From assembly GCA_934476675.1 (NCBI GenBank), contig CAKSOE010000001.1, positions 1 to 64,000 on the forward strand: a DNA stretch of 64,000 nucleotides, written 5' to 3'. Each line of letters begins with the position of its first letter. Position 1 is the first letter of the stretch. This document shows, one piece after another, positions 40,548-49,571 of the stretch. Under the pieces are notes generated by a model. That model saw nothing but the letters and a program-made list of their open reading frames with translations. It ran no database searches and had not been told where the DNA came from. The position numbers were made by a program, and so were the translations under genes. The stretch is from an uncultured Clostridia bacterium (GTDB lineage Bacteria; Bacillota; Clostridia; UBA1381).

Positions 40548-41897
40548 ATGAGAAGATTATTGGCAATATGGACGGGTAAGCTTCTGACGATAGCCGGAAA
40601 GCTGATAGGAAAAAAATCCTCGTCAAGTCCGGGAGAAGTTGCTTTAAAAATATGTCCCGATCTGGTTAAGGGAATAAACAGGAGCGTTTCAAAGGGAATA
40701 ATCGTTACCTGCGGAACAAACGGAAAGACAACCACAAACAACCTTATGTGCAGTGCGCTTGAAGCGAAGGGGTATAAGGTTTTGTGCAACAGGCTCGGCG
40801 CAAATATGTTAAACGGTATCGCCACGGCGTATCTGCAGGCGGCGGATATTTTCGGCAGAGTAAGCGCCGATTATGCATGTCTTGAAATAGATGAGGCATA
40901 TACGCCTATTGTGTTTGAACAGGTGAAACCTGATGTTATGGTTATCACAAATCTTTTCCGCGATCAGCTTGACCGCTACGGAGAAATTGACATAACCTCG
41001 GATATTATAAAAAAGGCGATTGCAAAGGTTCCGTCGTTGAAGCTTGTTTTAAACGGCGATGACCCCTTGTGCGCACAGTTCGGCAGAGAGAAAAACACAG
41101 AGGTGAAATATTTTGGGATTTCGCAAAAGGTTCTTCCGCAGCTTAACGATACAAAAGAGGGTCGTTTTTGTCCTGTCTGCGGCGCTGAACAGGAGTATAA
41201 TTATTATCACTACAGTCAGCTTGGCGATTATCATTGCCCGAAGTGCGGATTTAAACGTCCGAAAATCGATTTTGAGGTTAAGAACGTAGAGCTTGGCACG
41301 CCTATGAAGTTTACTGTTAATTCAGAGCCTATGGAGGTTAACTACAAGGGATTTTATAACATATATAACTTAATTGCGGTTTATGCCGCGCTTAACACCG
41401 TTGGTGAAAGTACAAAGGATTTTGCCGCTTTGCTTGAAAATTACAGACCGCAAATCGGCAGAATGCAGGAATTTGCATTTAATAAGCCGGTTATACTGAG
41501 CCTTTCAAAAAATCCGGCGGGATTTAACCAGGCAATTTCGACCGTAAATTCCGATAAACGGAAAAAGGACGTAATAATTGCCATAAACGATAAAGTGAAC
41601 GACGGCCGTGACGTATCGTGGATATGGGACGTTGATTTTGACAAGGTAAGCGATGAAAACTTAAATACGCTTACCACAACAGGAATACGCCTGTGGGATA
41701 TAAGCCTGCGGTTCAAGTATGCCGATGTGAAGGTGGATTTGATGACCCACAGCATGGAGGAGGCAGTGACGGCTGCACTTAAAACCGATTCGGAGGTTGT
41801 GTATGTGCTTGTAAATTATACGGCGCTGTACCCGACGGAATCGGTTTTGAACGGACTGCTTAAAAATGAAAGGAGCAGACATAGCAATGAAAATTAA
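40548..41897 (+). CDS. murT: MurT, lipid II isoglutaminyl synthase ligase subunit
   Basis: 449 residues. With GatD it amidates the D-Glu of lipid II. The Mur-ligase ATP loop TCGTNGKTTTN lies near residues 60-70. ACLEIDEAYTP follows. A Cys4 zinc ribbon (CPVCG ... CPKCG, about 208-235) is inserted in the central domain, as in MurT. The C-terminal part is DUF1727. The gene overlaps gatD by 11 bases, the universal pairing for this complex. It acts at the cytosolic face of the membrane. Confidence 0.95.
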   Translation: MRRLLAIWTGKLLTIAGKLIGKKSSSSPGEVALKICPDLVKGINRSVSKGIIVTCGTNGKTTTNNLMCSALEAKGYKVLCNRLGANMLNGIATAYLQAADIFGRVSADYACLEIDEAYTPIVFEQVKPDVMVITNLFRDQLDRYGEIDITSDIIKKAIAKVPSLKLVLNGDDPLCAQFGREKNTEVKYFGISQKVLPQLNDTKEGRFCPVCGAEQEYNYYHYSQLGDYHCPKCGFKRPKIDFEVKNVELGTPMKFTVNSEPMEVNYKGFYNIYNLIAVYAALNTVGESTKDFAALLENYRPQIGRMQEFAFNKPVILSLSKNPAGFNQAISTVNSDKRKKDVIIAINDKVNDGRDVSWIWDVDFDKVSDENLNTLTTTGIRLWDISLRFKYADVKVDLMTHSMEEAVTAALKTDSEVVYVLVNYTALYPTESVLNGLLKNERSRHSNEN

Positions 41898-42612
41898 AAT
41901 TCTGCATCTTTATCCCGATTTATTGAATCTTTACGGGGATAAGGGAAATATAGAGTGCCTGAAAAAAAGACTTATTTGGAGAGGAATAGACGCGGAGGTT
42001 GTGCAGTATACCTGTGAAAGCACAGATTTTGACTTGTCCGATGCGGATATTGTTTTTCTCGGCGGCGGCAGCGACAGAGAGCAGAAAATTGTCTGCAAAA
42101 GACTTCTGGAACATAAGACGCAGCTGCATGACTACGTGGAAAACGGCGGAGCGCTGGTAGCGGTTTGCGGCGGTTATCAGCTTTTGGGGAAATATTACAA
42201 GCTTGAAAAAGAGACGATAGAAGGACTGGATATCCTTGATATTTATACGGTTCAGGGAAAAAAGCGTCTTATAGGCAATATAATTCTTGAAGCGGACTTT
42301 TTGGAACAGAAAATTGTCGGTTTTGAAAACCACGGCGGACGGACATATATCGGAAACCATAAGCCGTTGGGTAAGGTTGTTTACGGAAACGGAAATTCGG
42401 ATGGCTGCGGATATGAGGGCATTGTATACAAAAATGTTGTGGCAACATATCTTCACGGCCCGCTGTTTCCGAAAAACCCCAAGCTGTGCGATTATGTTCT
42501 GACAAATGCGCTTAAAAAGAAATATCCGGATTTTAAGGAGCTTTCGCCCTTACAGGACGAACTGGAAAATATCGCTAACGGATATATAGCCGATAGATTT
42601 AACAAAAAGTAA
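41887..42612 (+). CDS. gatD: GatD, glutamine amidotransferase subunit of lipid II amidation
   Basis: A 241-residue class I glutaminase-like subunit that supplies ammonia to MurT. The nucleophile Cys lies in AVCGGYQLLG (near 97), and the His in YLHGPLFPKNP. N-terminal HLYPDLLNLYGDKGNI and FLGGGSDREQ are family hallmarks. I chose ATG 41887, with AAAGGAG about 12 bases upstream inside murT; an in-frame ATG at 41866 has no site. Confidence 0.95.
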   Translation: MKIKILHLYPDLLNLYGDKGNIECLKKRLIWRGIDAEVVQYTCESTDFDLSDADIVFLGGGSDREQKIVCKRLLEHKTQLHDYVENGGALVAVCGGYQLLGKYYKLEKETIEGLDILDIYTVQGKKRLIGNIILEADFLEQKIVGFENHGGRTYIGNHKPLGKVVYGNGNSDGCGYEGIVYKNVVATYLHGPLFPKNPKLCDYVLTNALKKKYPDFKELSPLQDELENIANGYIADRFNKK

Positions 42613-42702
42613 ACTTTTTTTAAATAATCTGCGGCGGTTATTGATTTTTTTCGGCATGATGATAAAATACAGTCATGAAATCTGCTTAAAAGGACGATGT
42701 AT

Positions 42703-44472
42703 ATGGAAATAAAGGTTAACGGTGCGGCAGGACAGCGTCAAAATAAATATCGTACGTTTGCTTTTGGGGCGGTGTTGTTGGTGTGTTTGGCGGCGCTGGC
42801 TGTTTTTGCGGTGAAAATCGACAAGGGCGAGGGATTTGGCAGAAAAAAGACAATAAGCGGCTATTCAATGGTATTGCAGCATTATTCCGGATTTGACACA
42901 AGCAATACTTTTGTCGAAATCAGAACCGACTGGACGGAACAGACGGTGGATTTAAAGGACGGAGAAGCGGAGCTTTCGCTGCGTGCCGCGGTATATCCGC
43001 TTAATATAAAGAATGAAGAATTTGCGTTTTCTTCGGATAATACAGATGTGGCTGAAATTGATGACGAGGGAAATATAACGGCGAAAAATCCGGGCGAGGC
43101 GAAAATACTTGTAACCGCAGACGGAGAGTATCAGCTTGAAAAAGAAGTTACTCTGACGGTAAGGCAACCGGTGACGGGTGTCTTTATGCCGAAAACAAAT
43201 GTGACGGTATATATGGGCAGTACGGGAGAACTTCTCGAATACAGAATACTGCCGGATAATGCGACAAATCAGAATGTTAAATGGGAAAGCAAGGATGATA
43301 AAATTGCCGCGGTTGACAAAAACGGACACGTAAAACCCGTCGCACTCGGAATGACCGAGATTACGGCGGAGAGCGAGGACGGCGGATTTAAGGCAAAATG
43401 CTATGTGACGGTGGTAAATCAGATTGTAAACGTCAGCGGAGTTGTGATAGAAAATCAGTATAAAGAGGACGCATTTTTGAAAGCCGGAGAGGGTATAAAT
43501 CTTGTAGCGGCGGTATCTCCGGCAAATGCGAGAAACAAGACGTTAAGATGGTCAACAACCGATGAAAAAATTGCGACCGTAACCCAGACGGGAAAGGTCA
43601 GAGCGCTTTCCGAGGGAAAGGTACAGATAAGCGTTGCATCGGTAAACGGTATAAGCGATGTGTTTAATCTGACGGTGCAGCCTTCGTCCGATGTTAAGAC
43701 GGACAGTGCAGGCAATATATATACCTCGGCTGTAAACGGTAAGGTGACGTATTCGGTATATGATATATCGCTTGAGGACATTGTAAACATACAGATGAAA
43801 GCGGATCCGCCGCCGAAATACAACGGTGCGACGCAGTATGCGTCAAGGGAGCAGACGGAGGAATGGATGAATCCGAACAGCTACTGCACGGGTGCGTATA
43901 AGTACCAGTTCCTTGACTTGTCTTACCCGAACGGAATAAGCGAGGACGCATTAAATTCGTTCCTGTCGGATAAGGGAGTTTTAAGAGGTCATGCAGCGGA
44001 CTTTATAGCCGCGGCAAGAATGTACAATGTTTCGGAGGTGTATCTCGTTGCCCATGCGTGTCTTGAAACAGGAAACGGTACTTCAAAGCTTTCAAGAGGT
44101 GTGAGCGTGAACGGTCAGACCGTATACAACGTATTCGGAATAGGCGCATACGACAACAGCGCTGTTGCGTCCGGTTCGCAAAGAGCATACGAAAAAGGCT
44201 GGACATCGGTATCCTCCGCAATTATCGGCGGAACGGAGTGGATAAGCGAGCATTATATTAATTCCGCGGACGGCAGACAGAACACTCTGTATAAAATGCT
44301 GTGGAATCCCGAAAATCCCGGTCAGCATCAGTATGCGACCGATATAGAATGGGCAACGCATCAGGCAATAAATATTGAAAAAATATTCCGTATGTTCCCG
44401 CAGGCGGTAAAGGCATATGATGTGCCGGTTTACAGCGGAATGATTCCGCCGGCGATAGATACGGAGGATTAA
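42703..44472 (+). CDS. membrane-anchored GH73 glucosaminidase with Ig-like (Big_2) repeats
   Basis: A 589-residue exported cell-wall hydrolase. One N-terminal membrane anchor (about 20-38) precedes three Big_2-type domains (about 70-150, 155-235, 240-325, with recurrent TG.V...GEA/GMTEIT patterns). The C-terminal N-acetylglucosaminidase domain (about 420-565) has the catalytic Glu in HACLETGNGTSKLS and the tail NVFGIGAYDN. It would cleave glycan strands for growth or separation. ATG 42703 sits 8 bases from AGGA; ATG 42697 is too close. It follows gatD by 90 bases and may have its own weak promoter. Confidence 0.88.
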   Translation: MEIKVNGAAGQRQNKYRTFAFGAVLLVCLAALAVFAVKIDKGEGFGRKKTISGYSMVLQHYSGFDTSNTFVEIRTDWTEQTVDLKDGEAELSLRAAVYPLNIKNEEFAFSSDNTDVAEIDDEGNITAKNPGEAKILVTADGEYQLEKEVTLTVRQPVTGVFMPKTNVTVYMGSTGELLEYRILPDNATNQNVKWESKDDKIAAVDKNGHVKPVALGMTEITAESEDGGFKAKCYVTVVNQIVNVSGVVIENQYKEDAFLKAGEGINLVAAVSPANARNKTLRWSTTDEKIATVTQTGKVRALSEGKVQISVASVNGISDVFNLTVQPSSDVKTDSAGNIYTSAVNGKVTYSVYDISLEDIVNIQMKADPPPKYNGATQYASREQTEEWMNPNSYCTGAYKYQFLDLSYPNGISEDALNSFLSDKGVLRGHAADFIAAARMYNVSEVYLVAHACLETGNGTSKLSRGVSVNGQTVYNVFGIGAYDNSAVASGSQRAYEKGWTSVSSAIIGGTEWISEHYINSADGRQNTLYKMLWNPENPGQHQYATDIEWATHQAINIEKIFRMFPQAVKAYDVPVYSGMIPPAIDTED

Positions 44473-44578
44473 ATCATAAAAAATATGTATATATTTTATC
44501 GGTTGGATCAAAGCTTACTAATATAGAATTTTTCGGTATTATGCTTTATGCCGCATATGCGGCGGAACGGAGATTAAT

Positions 44579-45664
44579 ATGAAATACGGTCTTGTTTTGG
44601 CAGGCGGCGGTGCAAGGGGTGCGTATCAGGCAGGCGTGGTAAGAGCGCTTGAAGAAATGAATATCGGACTGAGCGCAGTGTGCGGAACGTCAATAGGCGC
44701 AATGAACGGTGCAGCGGTACTCATGGGCGGTTATGAGTTCATGAGCCGTCTTTGGAGAGAAATACGTCTTACGGATATAATTGATATAGATGAAAAAGCG
44801 GCGGAAAACTTTTTGAGTATTTCAAATATGTCAGAGCTTGTAAAAACAATGGCGGGCGGAGGATATGACATTACGCCTCTGGAAAAGTATCTTAAAAAGA
44901 ATATAGATGAAAAAAAGATAAGAGACTCGAAACTGGATTTCGGTCTGGCGTCGGTGTCTCTTACAAATAAAAAGCTGGTAAAGCTTTTTAAAGACGATAT
45001 TCCGGAGGGAGAATTGTATAAATATCTGATTGCAAGCGCAAGCCTGCCGTTTTTTAAGACAAAAACGCTTTCGGGCGAAAGATTTACGGACGGCGGACTG
45101 CTTGACAATATGCCGGTCGATATGCTTGCGGAAAAGGGGATAAAAGATATTATCTGCGTAGATGTGCGCGGAATAGGCTTTAAAAAGGATATATGCGATG
45201 CCGGACTTAATATAATAAACATAAACTGTGAAAAGCCGTTTGTGGGAATTATGGATTTCGGCGGAGAGGGGATAGAGCGGAGTATAGAAAACGGCTATTA
45301 CGACTGTAAGCGCACATTTGGAATTTACAGTGGAAAACGTTTTTATATTCCGACAGGGGAATATGTTGCCGCAAAAAGCCGTTACAGCATTGATTTGATT
45401 GAAGGTGCGGAGCATGCTGCGGAAATATTCGGAGTTGAACGCTTTTGCGAATACAAATTTGACGAATTGGTATCGAAAATGCTTGCCGGTTACAGAGCGT
45501 ATGCAATGGAAGAAGCCGCACCGGACGGTGAAAAGACTGTTGTTATCCGTCTTATACGGATGCTTGGCAAAGATAAGCTGGAATTTATAAACCGAAGGCT
45601 TGATGTTTTCGGAAAATTCTACAATGCGGCAGGTGCAATAATGTATTTTGAAAGAAAATTCTAA
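44579..45664 (+). CDS. patatin-like phospholipase
   Basis: A 361-residue cytosolic or membrane-associated acyl hydrolase. Oxyanion motif GGGARGAYQAG (8-18), nucleophile Ser in GTSIG (near 39-43), and catalytic Asp in DGGLLDNMP (near 178-186). The extra 120 C-terminal residues are not assigned to a domain. The family releases fatty acids from lipids; the target here is unknown. The ribosome site GGAG precedes ATG 44579. Single gene; a short palindrome CCGCATATGCGG lies in its leader. Confidence 0.9.
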   Translation: MKYGLVLAGGGARGAYQAGVVRALEEMNIGLSAVCGTSIGAMNGAAVLMGGYEFMSRLWREIRLTDIIDIDEKAAENFLSISNMSELVKTMAGGGYDITPLEKYLKKNIDEKKIRDSKLDFGLASVSLTNKKLVKLFKDDIPEGELYKYLIASASLPFFKTKTLSGERFTDGGLLDNMPVDMLAEKGIKDIICVDVRGIGFKKDICDAGLNIININCEKPFVGIMDFGGEGIERSIENGYYDCKRTFGIYSGKRFYIPTGEYVAAKSRYSIDLIEGAEHAAEIFGVERFCEYKFDELVSKMLAGYRAYAMEEAAPDGEKTVVIRLIRMLGKDKLEFINRRLDVFGKFYNAAGAIMYFERKF

Positions 45665-45681
45665 AAAAATAGGTAAGGTAC

Positions 45682-45710
45682 TTGTATTTGTCTTAAAAAA
45701 ATTATATAAT
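45682..45710 (+). promoter_or_regulatory. promoter of the division cluster
   Basis: TTGTAT (45682-45687), 17-bp spacer, TATAAT (45705-45710). Confidence 0.65.
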
Positions 45711-45746
45711 AATAGATAAATAAAGAGAAAAATAGGAATTTTTGCG

Positions 45747-46934
45747 ATGAAGAAAATTATAGCGTTAATATTTTGCATATGCGCAATCGGAGCGGCGGTC
45801 TTTGCCGTAAGGTATGTTAATGCGCCGGTTAATTCAATTCCCGTTGAGCTTACCACGCATGAAGAAAGCATATCGGCAAAAGGTTTTATAGTAAGAGATG
45901 AAAAGGTGTACTATGCGCGCAATACAGGTACGATTTATAATCATGCCATTGAGGGTGAGCGCGTGTCTAAGGACAGTATTATAAGTACCGTTTACAGCGG
46001 CGTGATAAGCGGCGACACAATAAAAGAGCTCGGCACGATAGACAGAAAAATAGCAAAGGCGGAAAGCCTGCAATATAAAGCGTCTTTTAAAAGCTCGGAT
46101 TCGTCCTCTGTTGAAAATGACATAAGTTTTTATACAAACAGTATTTTTGCGGCGGCACGGGATAAAAACGTTGAGCAGGTTGCGGAATATAAGGATTATA
46201 TAAACGGTTTGAGGAAAAACGGCGAAATCGGCTATGAAGATCAGATAAGCAGTCTTGAAGCGCAGAAAAAAGCGATTGAGGACAGGATAGGAACGAATAA
46301 AGACGAAATATTTACGGAAATTTCAGGGATATTCACTACATACCTTGACGGTCTGGAATCGGTGCTTAACCCCGAAAGAATAAATGATTATACGGTAAGC
46401 TATATTGAAAATCTGATGGGTGAGCGTGACACTTACGGAAATGTGAGCGGAAGCGTTAAAACCGGCGACCCGATTTGCAAGGTGGTAAACAATCATCTGT
46501 GGTATGTTATACTGACTGTGGATGCTGATAAGCTGAATGACTATAAAAAAGGTACAAATGTCAAGCTTAGATTTAAAAATATTTCCGATGCGGAATCAAC
46601 GGGAACAATATCTTATGTGTCGGAGCCGCAGACTGATAATAAAGCGGTTGTTATGATAAAATGTCCCGAATATATGGAGAGTGCGTTTGCATATAGGGAC
46701 GCTGATGTGGATGTGATACTGCGCAGTTATACGGGATATAAGGTCCCGGTGCAGGCGATACGTACCAACGACGGAAAATACAGCGTTGTCGCAACAGCGG
46801 GAAATAAGCAGTTCAGCTGCGAATGTGAGATTTTGTACAGTGATACCGAGGAAAATGCGGCGATTATACGTTCAACGGAAACCGCGCAGAACAAAATTTC
46901 AAAAATGGACACGATTATAGTCGGAGAACGCTGA
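45747..46934 (+). CDS. HlyD-like membrane-fusion adaptor in the sepF cluster
   Basis: 395 residues. There is one N-terminal membrane segment or uncleaved signal (about 4-22), then a beta domain, a coiled-coil region (about 105-200, charged and helical) and a C-terminal barrel-sandwich region. It resembles periplasmic-adaptor proteins of the HlyD family, but no partner ABC transporter is next to it. It ends 16 bases before yggS, so it belongs to the division operon. The role is unknown; membrane anchoring and cell-envelope function are inferred. Confidence 0.75.
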   Translation: MKKIIALIFCICAIGAAVFAVRYVNAPVNSIPVELTTHEESISAKGFIVRDEKVYYARNTGTIYNHAIEGERVSKDSIISTVYSGVISGDTIKELGTIDRKIAKAESLQYKASFKSSDSSSVENDISFYTNSIFAAARDKNVEQVAEYKDYINGLRKNGEIGYEDQISSLEAQKKAIEDRIGTNKDEIFTEISGIFTTYLDGLESVLNPERINDYTVSYIENLMGERDTYGNVSGSVKTGDPICKVVNNHLWYVILTVDADKLNDYKKGTNVKLRFKNISDAESTGTISYVSEPQTDNKAVVMIKCPEYMESAFAYRDADVDVILRSYTGYKVPVQAIRTNDGKYSVVATAGNKQFSCECEILYSDTEENAAIIRSTETAQNKISKMDTIIVGER

Positions 46935-46950
46935 CGGAACGGAGAATTTT

Positions 46951-47646
46951 ATGGGAACAGTTACGGAAAATCTTAAAATTGTAGAAAATAAAATATCTGC
47001 AGCAGCTGAAAAAAGCGGCAGAAAACGCAGTGACGTACTGCTTGTTGCCGTAACAAAGACGCATCCGCCTAAGATGATAAACGAAGCGATAAAAGCGGGC
47101 GTTACGGATATAGGCGAAAACAAGCCGCAGGAAATACGTGATAAATATGACGATGTGCTGAAAGTAAACTGGCATATGATAGGACATTTGCAGACGAATA
47201 AGGTAAAGTATGTGGTTGGAAAATGCGTTCTGATACACAGCGTGGATTCCGTAAAGCTTGCGGAGGAAATAGACCGTCAGGCACGGAAAACCGGAATTGT
47301 GCAGGATATACTTATCGAAGTCAATATTTCGGGTGAGGAAACCAAATCCGGAATAAATCCTGAAAAAATATATGAAATGCTTGACATAATTAAGGATTTT
47401 CAAAACATTCGGGTGCGCGGACTTATGACAATCGCACCGAAAACGGATAACAGTATTACAAGTAAATTACATTTTGACAACATACACAAACTTTTTGTTG
47501 ACATAAGGCAGAAAAAATACGATAATATCAGTATGGATTATTTGTCTATGGGCATGAGCGGAGATTATGAACAGGCAATTGAATGCGGAGCGAATATAGT
47601 ACGCGTGGGAAGCGCGATATTCGGAGCCCGCAATTATTCTAAATAA
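46951..47646 (+). CDS. yggS: PLP homeostasis protein (YggS/YlmE/PROSC)
   Basis: A 231-residue single-domain alanine-racemase-like barrel without racemase activity. It binds pyridoxal 5'-phosphate through the Lys in VAVTKTHPP (near 36). WHMIGHLQTNK and LSMGMSGDYEQAIECGANIVRVGSAIFG are strongly conserved signatures. It buffers PLP and affects amino-acid metabolism. In Firmicutes it is regularly found just before sepF, as here (14-bp gap). Confidence 0.95.
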   Translation: MGTVTENLKIVENKISAAAEKSGRKRSDVLLVAVTKTHPPKMINEAIKAGVTDIGENKPQEIRDKYDDVLKVNWHMIGHLQTNKVKYVVGKCVLIHSVDSVKLAEEIDRQARKTGIVQDILIEVNISGEETKSGINPEKIYEMLDIIKDFQNIRVRGLMTIAPKTDNSITSKLHFDNIHKLFVDIRQKKYDNISMDYLSMGMSGDYEQAIECGANIVRVGSAIFGARNYSK

Positions 47647-47660
47647 GAGGGGGTATACGA

Positions 47661-48101
47661 ATGAGCTTTATCGGAGCTTTAAAGAACTTTGTCGGATTCG
47701 GAACAGATGAGGACTATGATGAGGAGGATTATTACGAGGATGAGGATTTGGAGGAGGAATCTCGCAAAACCCAGACCTTTAAAAGACCTTCAAGAGTAGT
47801 GCCGATCGGCAGCGGACACGGAAATTCAAAAATCAAGATTATAAAGCCTATGAGCTTTGACGATTCCATAAAGGTAGCTGATGAAATAAAGGAAAGACGC
47901 CTTGTTATTTTTGACGTGGGAAATATGGACGGCGACGAAGCAAGACGCGTGGTTGATTTTGTAGCCGGAGCGGTTTACGGACTCAGCGGAAACATACGCC
48001 GTGTATCGGGCGGTATTTTTGTGGCGGCGCCGAGCAATATTGATATTACAGGCGATAATTTACAGGCACAGACAAAAAACTCTTTTGACTGGAATATGTA
48101 A
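47661..48101 (+). CDS. sepF: cell division protein SepF
   Basis: A 146-residue protein. The N-terminal amphipathic membrane-binding helix (MSFIGALKNFVGF) is followed by an acidic linker (about 18-45). The C-terminal DUF552 domain (about 60-140) polymerises and binds FtsZ (MSFDDSIKVADEI, VVDFVAGAVYGLSG, FVAAPSNIDI). It tethers FtsZ to the membrane. The next gene is ylmH; the usual ylmG (YggT) is missing between them. Confidence 0.96.
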   Translation: MSFIGALKNFVGFGTDEDYDEEDYYEDEDLEEESRKTQTFKRPSRVVPIGSGHGNSKIKIIKPMSFDDSIKVADEIKERRLVIFDVGNMDGDEARRVVDFVAGAVYGLSGNIRRVSGGIFVAAPSNIDITGDNLQAQTKNSFDWNM

Positions 48102-48174
48102 GATGTAAAAATGTACTTTGATATTGCCGTGCGGTGTCGGAGTACGTTTTTTTAACGTGATTGGCGGTGTGTAC

Positions 48175-48927
48175 ATGACTGACAGCGATAAGCTTTTGCT
48201 TGCCAAAACGGAAGATTTGGTGCGGCTTTGCGATAAATATGCAGCGGCAGTGTTTTCGGATTTTCTGGACGGCGGCGAAATTGCGGCTATACGTGACGGA
48301 TTTTATTTTCCGTGCGGATATAATTTTATGTTTTTCGGCGGCTGCGATGACTGCGAACGAAAGATTTTGGGGGTTTTTCCGGAATGGAGCGAAGCGGACA
48401 AAGAAGAATTTCCGATAGAAACGCTCAAAATAGAGGGCGGATATAATCGTACTCTGACGCACAGAGATTACCTCGGAACACTTATGTCGCTTGGTATAGA
48501 CAGAAGAAAAACAGGCGATATTCTCGTTGACGGTAAATGTGCATATATATTTGTATACAGTGATGTTGCGGAATACATTCGGCAAAATATCACAAAAATA
48601 GGAAATCAAGGCGTAAAAATTACAGGTTTTAAAACAGGTGATGTGGTTATTCCGCAGAGAAAATTTGAAAAAACGGAGACGGTGTGTGCCTCCGCAAGGC
48701 TTGACGCAGTTGTGGGAGCGGCAGCACACCTTTCAAGGCAGGAGGCGGCGCGTCTGATAAACGGCGGAGGCGTCAAGCTTAATTTTCGTGAGCTTACGGA
48801 CGTGTCAAAGACCGTAAAAGAGGGAGATATGATTTCCGTTAAAGGCAGCGGACGATTCATTCTCTCCGAAGTGGGCAATGAAACGCGAAAGGGAAGAATA
48901 CACATTGTTTTAAATAAATATATCTAA
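48175..48927 (+). CDS. ylmH: YlmH-family S4-domain RNA-binding protein
   Basis: 250 residues. The N-terminal YlmH domain (about 1-165) has FLDGGE and GGYNRTLTHRDYLGTLMSLGIDRRKTGDILV. The C-terminal S4 RNA-binding domain (about 180-245) has SRQEAARLINGGGVKLN. YlmH homologues bind stalled 50S-peptidyl-tRNA complexes and act in division-linked operons. ATG 48175 is preceded by GGCGGTG; longer extensions lack a site. Confidence 0.93.
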   Translation: MTDSDKLLLAKTEDLVRLCDKYAAAVFSDFLDGGEIAAIRDGFYFPCGYNFMFFGGCDDCERKILGVFPEWSEADKEEFPIETLKIEGGYNRTLTHRDYLGTLMSLGIDRRKTGDILVDGKCAYIFVYSDVAEYIRQNITKIGNQGVKITGFKTGDVVIPQRKFEKTETVCASARLDAVVGAAAHLSRQEAARLINGGGVKLNFRELTDVSKTVKEGDMISVKGSGRFILSEVGNETRKGRIHIVLNKYI

Positions 48928-48943
48928 GACAGGAGGTTAATTT

Positions 48944-49384
48944 ATGCTTAGACCCGTTGATATTCAGGACAAGGAATTTGATAAAAAGATAAAGGGCTAT
49001 GACTGCGATCAGGTTGATGATTTTCTGGACGAGATAATACAGGATTATGAAAAGCTGTGCAAAGAAAATCAGTCCTTGAAAGACAGAATAGGTATTCTCA
49101 CAGATGCGGTTGAAAGGTATAAGCAGCTTGAGGGTACAATGCAGAAATCGCTTGACATGGCAAAGCAAAATTCGGAGGAAATGAAAAGAAATGCGGAGCT
49201 TGAAGCACAGATGGTTGTAAGCAAGGCTAAGCTTGATGCGGCAAGGCTGTCCAAGCAAATTGACGAGGAGCATATAAAAAAGCATCGTGAGATGCTTGCG
49301 ATGAAATCGGAAATAGAAGCGTATAAGACGAGAATAAAAACGGCGTGTACGAATCTGCTGAAAGCCGTAGATGAAATACAATAA
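48944..49384 (+). CDS. divIVA: DivIVA-family cell division protein
   Basis: A 146-residue coiled-coil protein that marks curved membrane at poles and septa. The N-terminal module MLRPVDIQDKEF...KGYDCDQVDDFLDEI gives the membrane-binding and dimer head. A long coiled coil then runs to the end. Last gene of the cluster, 17 bases after ylmH, with a strong GGAGG site. Confidence 0.94.
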   Translation: MLRPVDIQDKEFDKKIKGYDCDQVDDFLDEIIQDYEKLCKENQSLKDRIGILTDAVERYKQLEGTMQKSLDMAKQNSEEMKRNAELEAQMVVSKAKLDAARLSKQIDEEHIKKHREMLAMKSEIEAYKTRIKTACTNLLKAVDEIQ

Positions 49385-49396
49385 TATTAAAAAAAG

Positions 49397-49429
49397 GGCG
49401 AGTTCATTCGGGTGAACTTGTCTTTTTTA
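49397..49429 (+). terminator. terminator of the division cluster
   Basis: A 10-bp stem (49397-49406 with 49413-49422) with a T run to 49429. Confidence 0.82.
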
Positions 49430-49453
49430 TTTGCTGCAAAAAAAATTCAGATA

Positions 49454-49496
49454 AATTTAATTTTCTAATGTTAATTTAATTTTCGGAAATTATAAT
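49454..49496 (+). promoter_or_regulatory. promoter region of the VTC-DUF4956-CotH operon with direct repeats
   Basis: TATAAT at 49491-49496. The 11-bp direct repeat ATTTAATTTTC occurs at 49455-49465 and 49474-49484 (19 bp apart), where a -35 would be expected. No good -35 is seen. Direct repeats of this spacing are typical of OmpR-family regulators. Confidence 0.5.
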
Positions 49497-49571
49497 GTAC
49501 TCATAAAAGCTGTTAAAGCTTAGGTTTTCTGATAATATTTAGTAAAATAAACACGCAAGGAGATGATAAGA

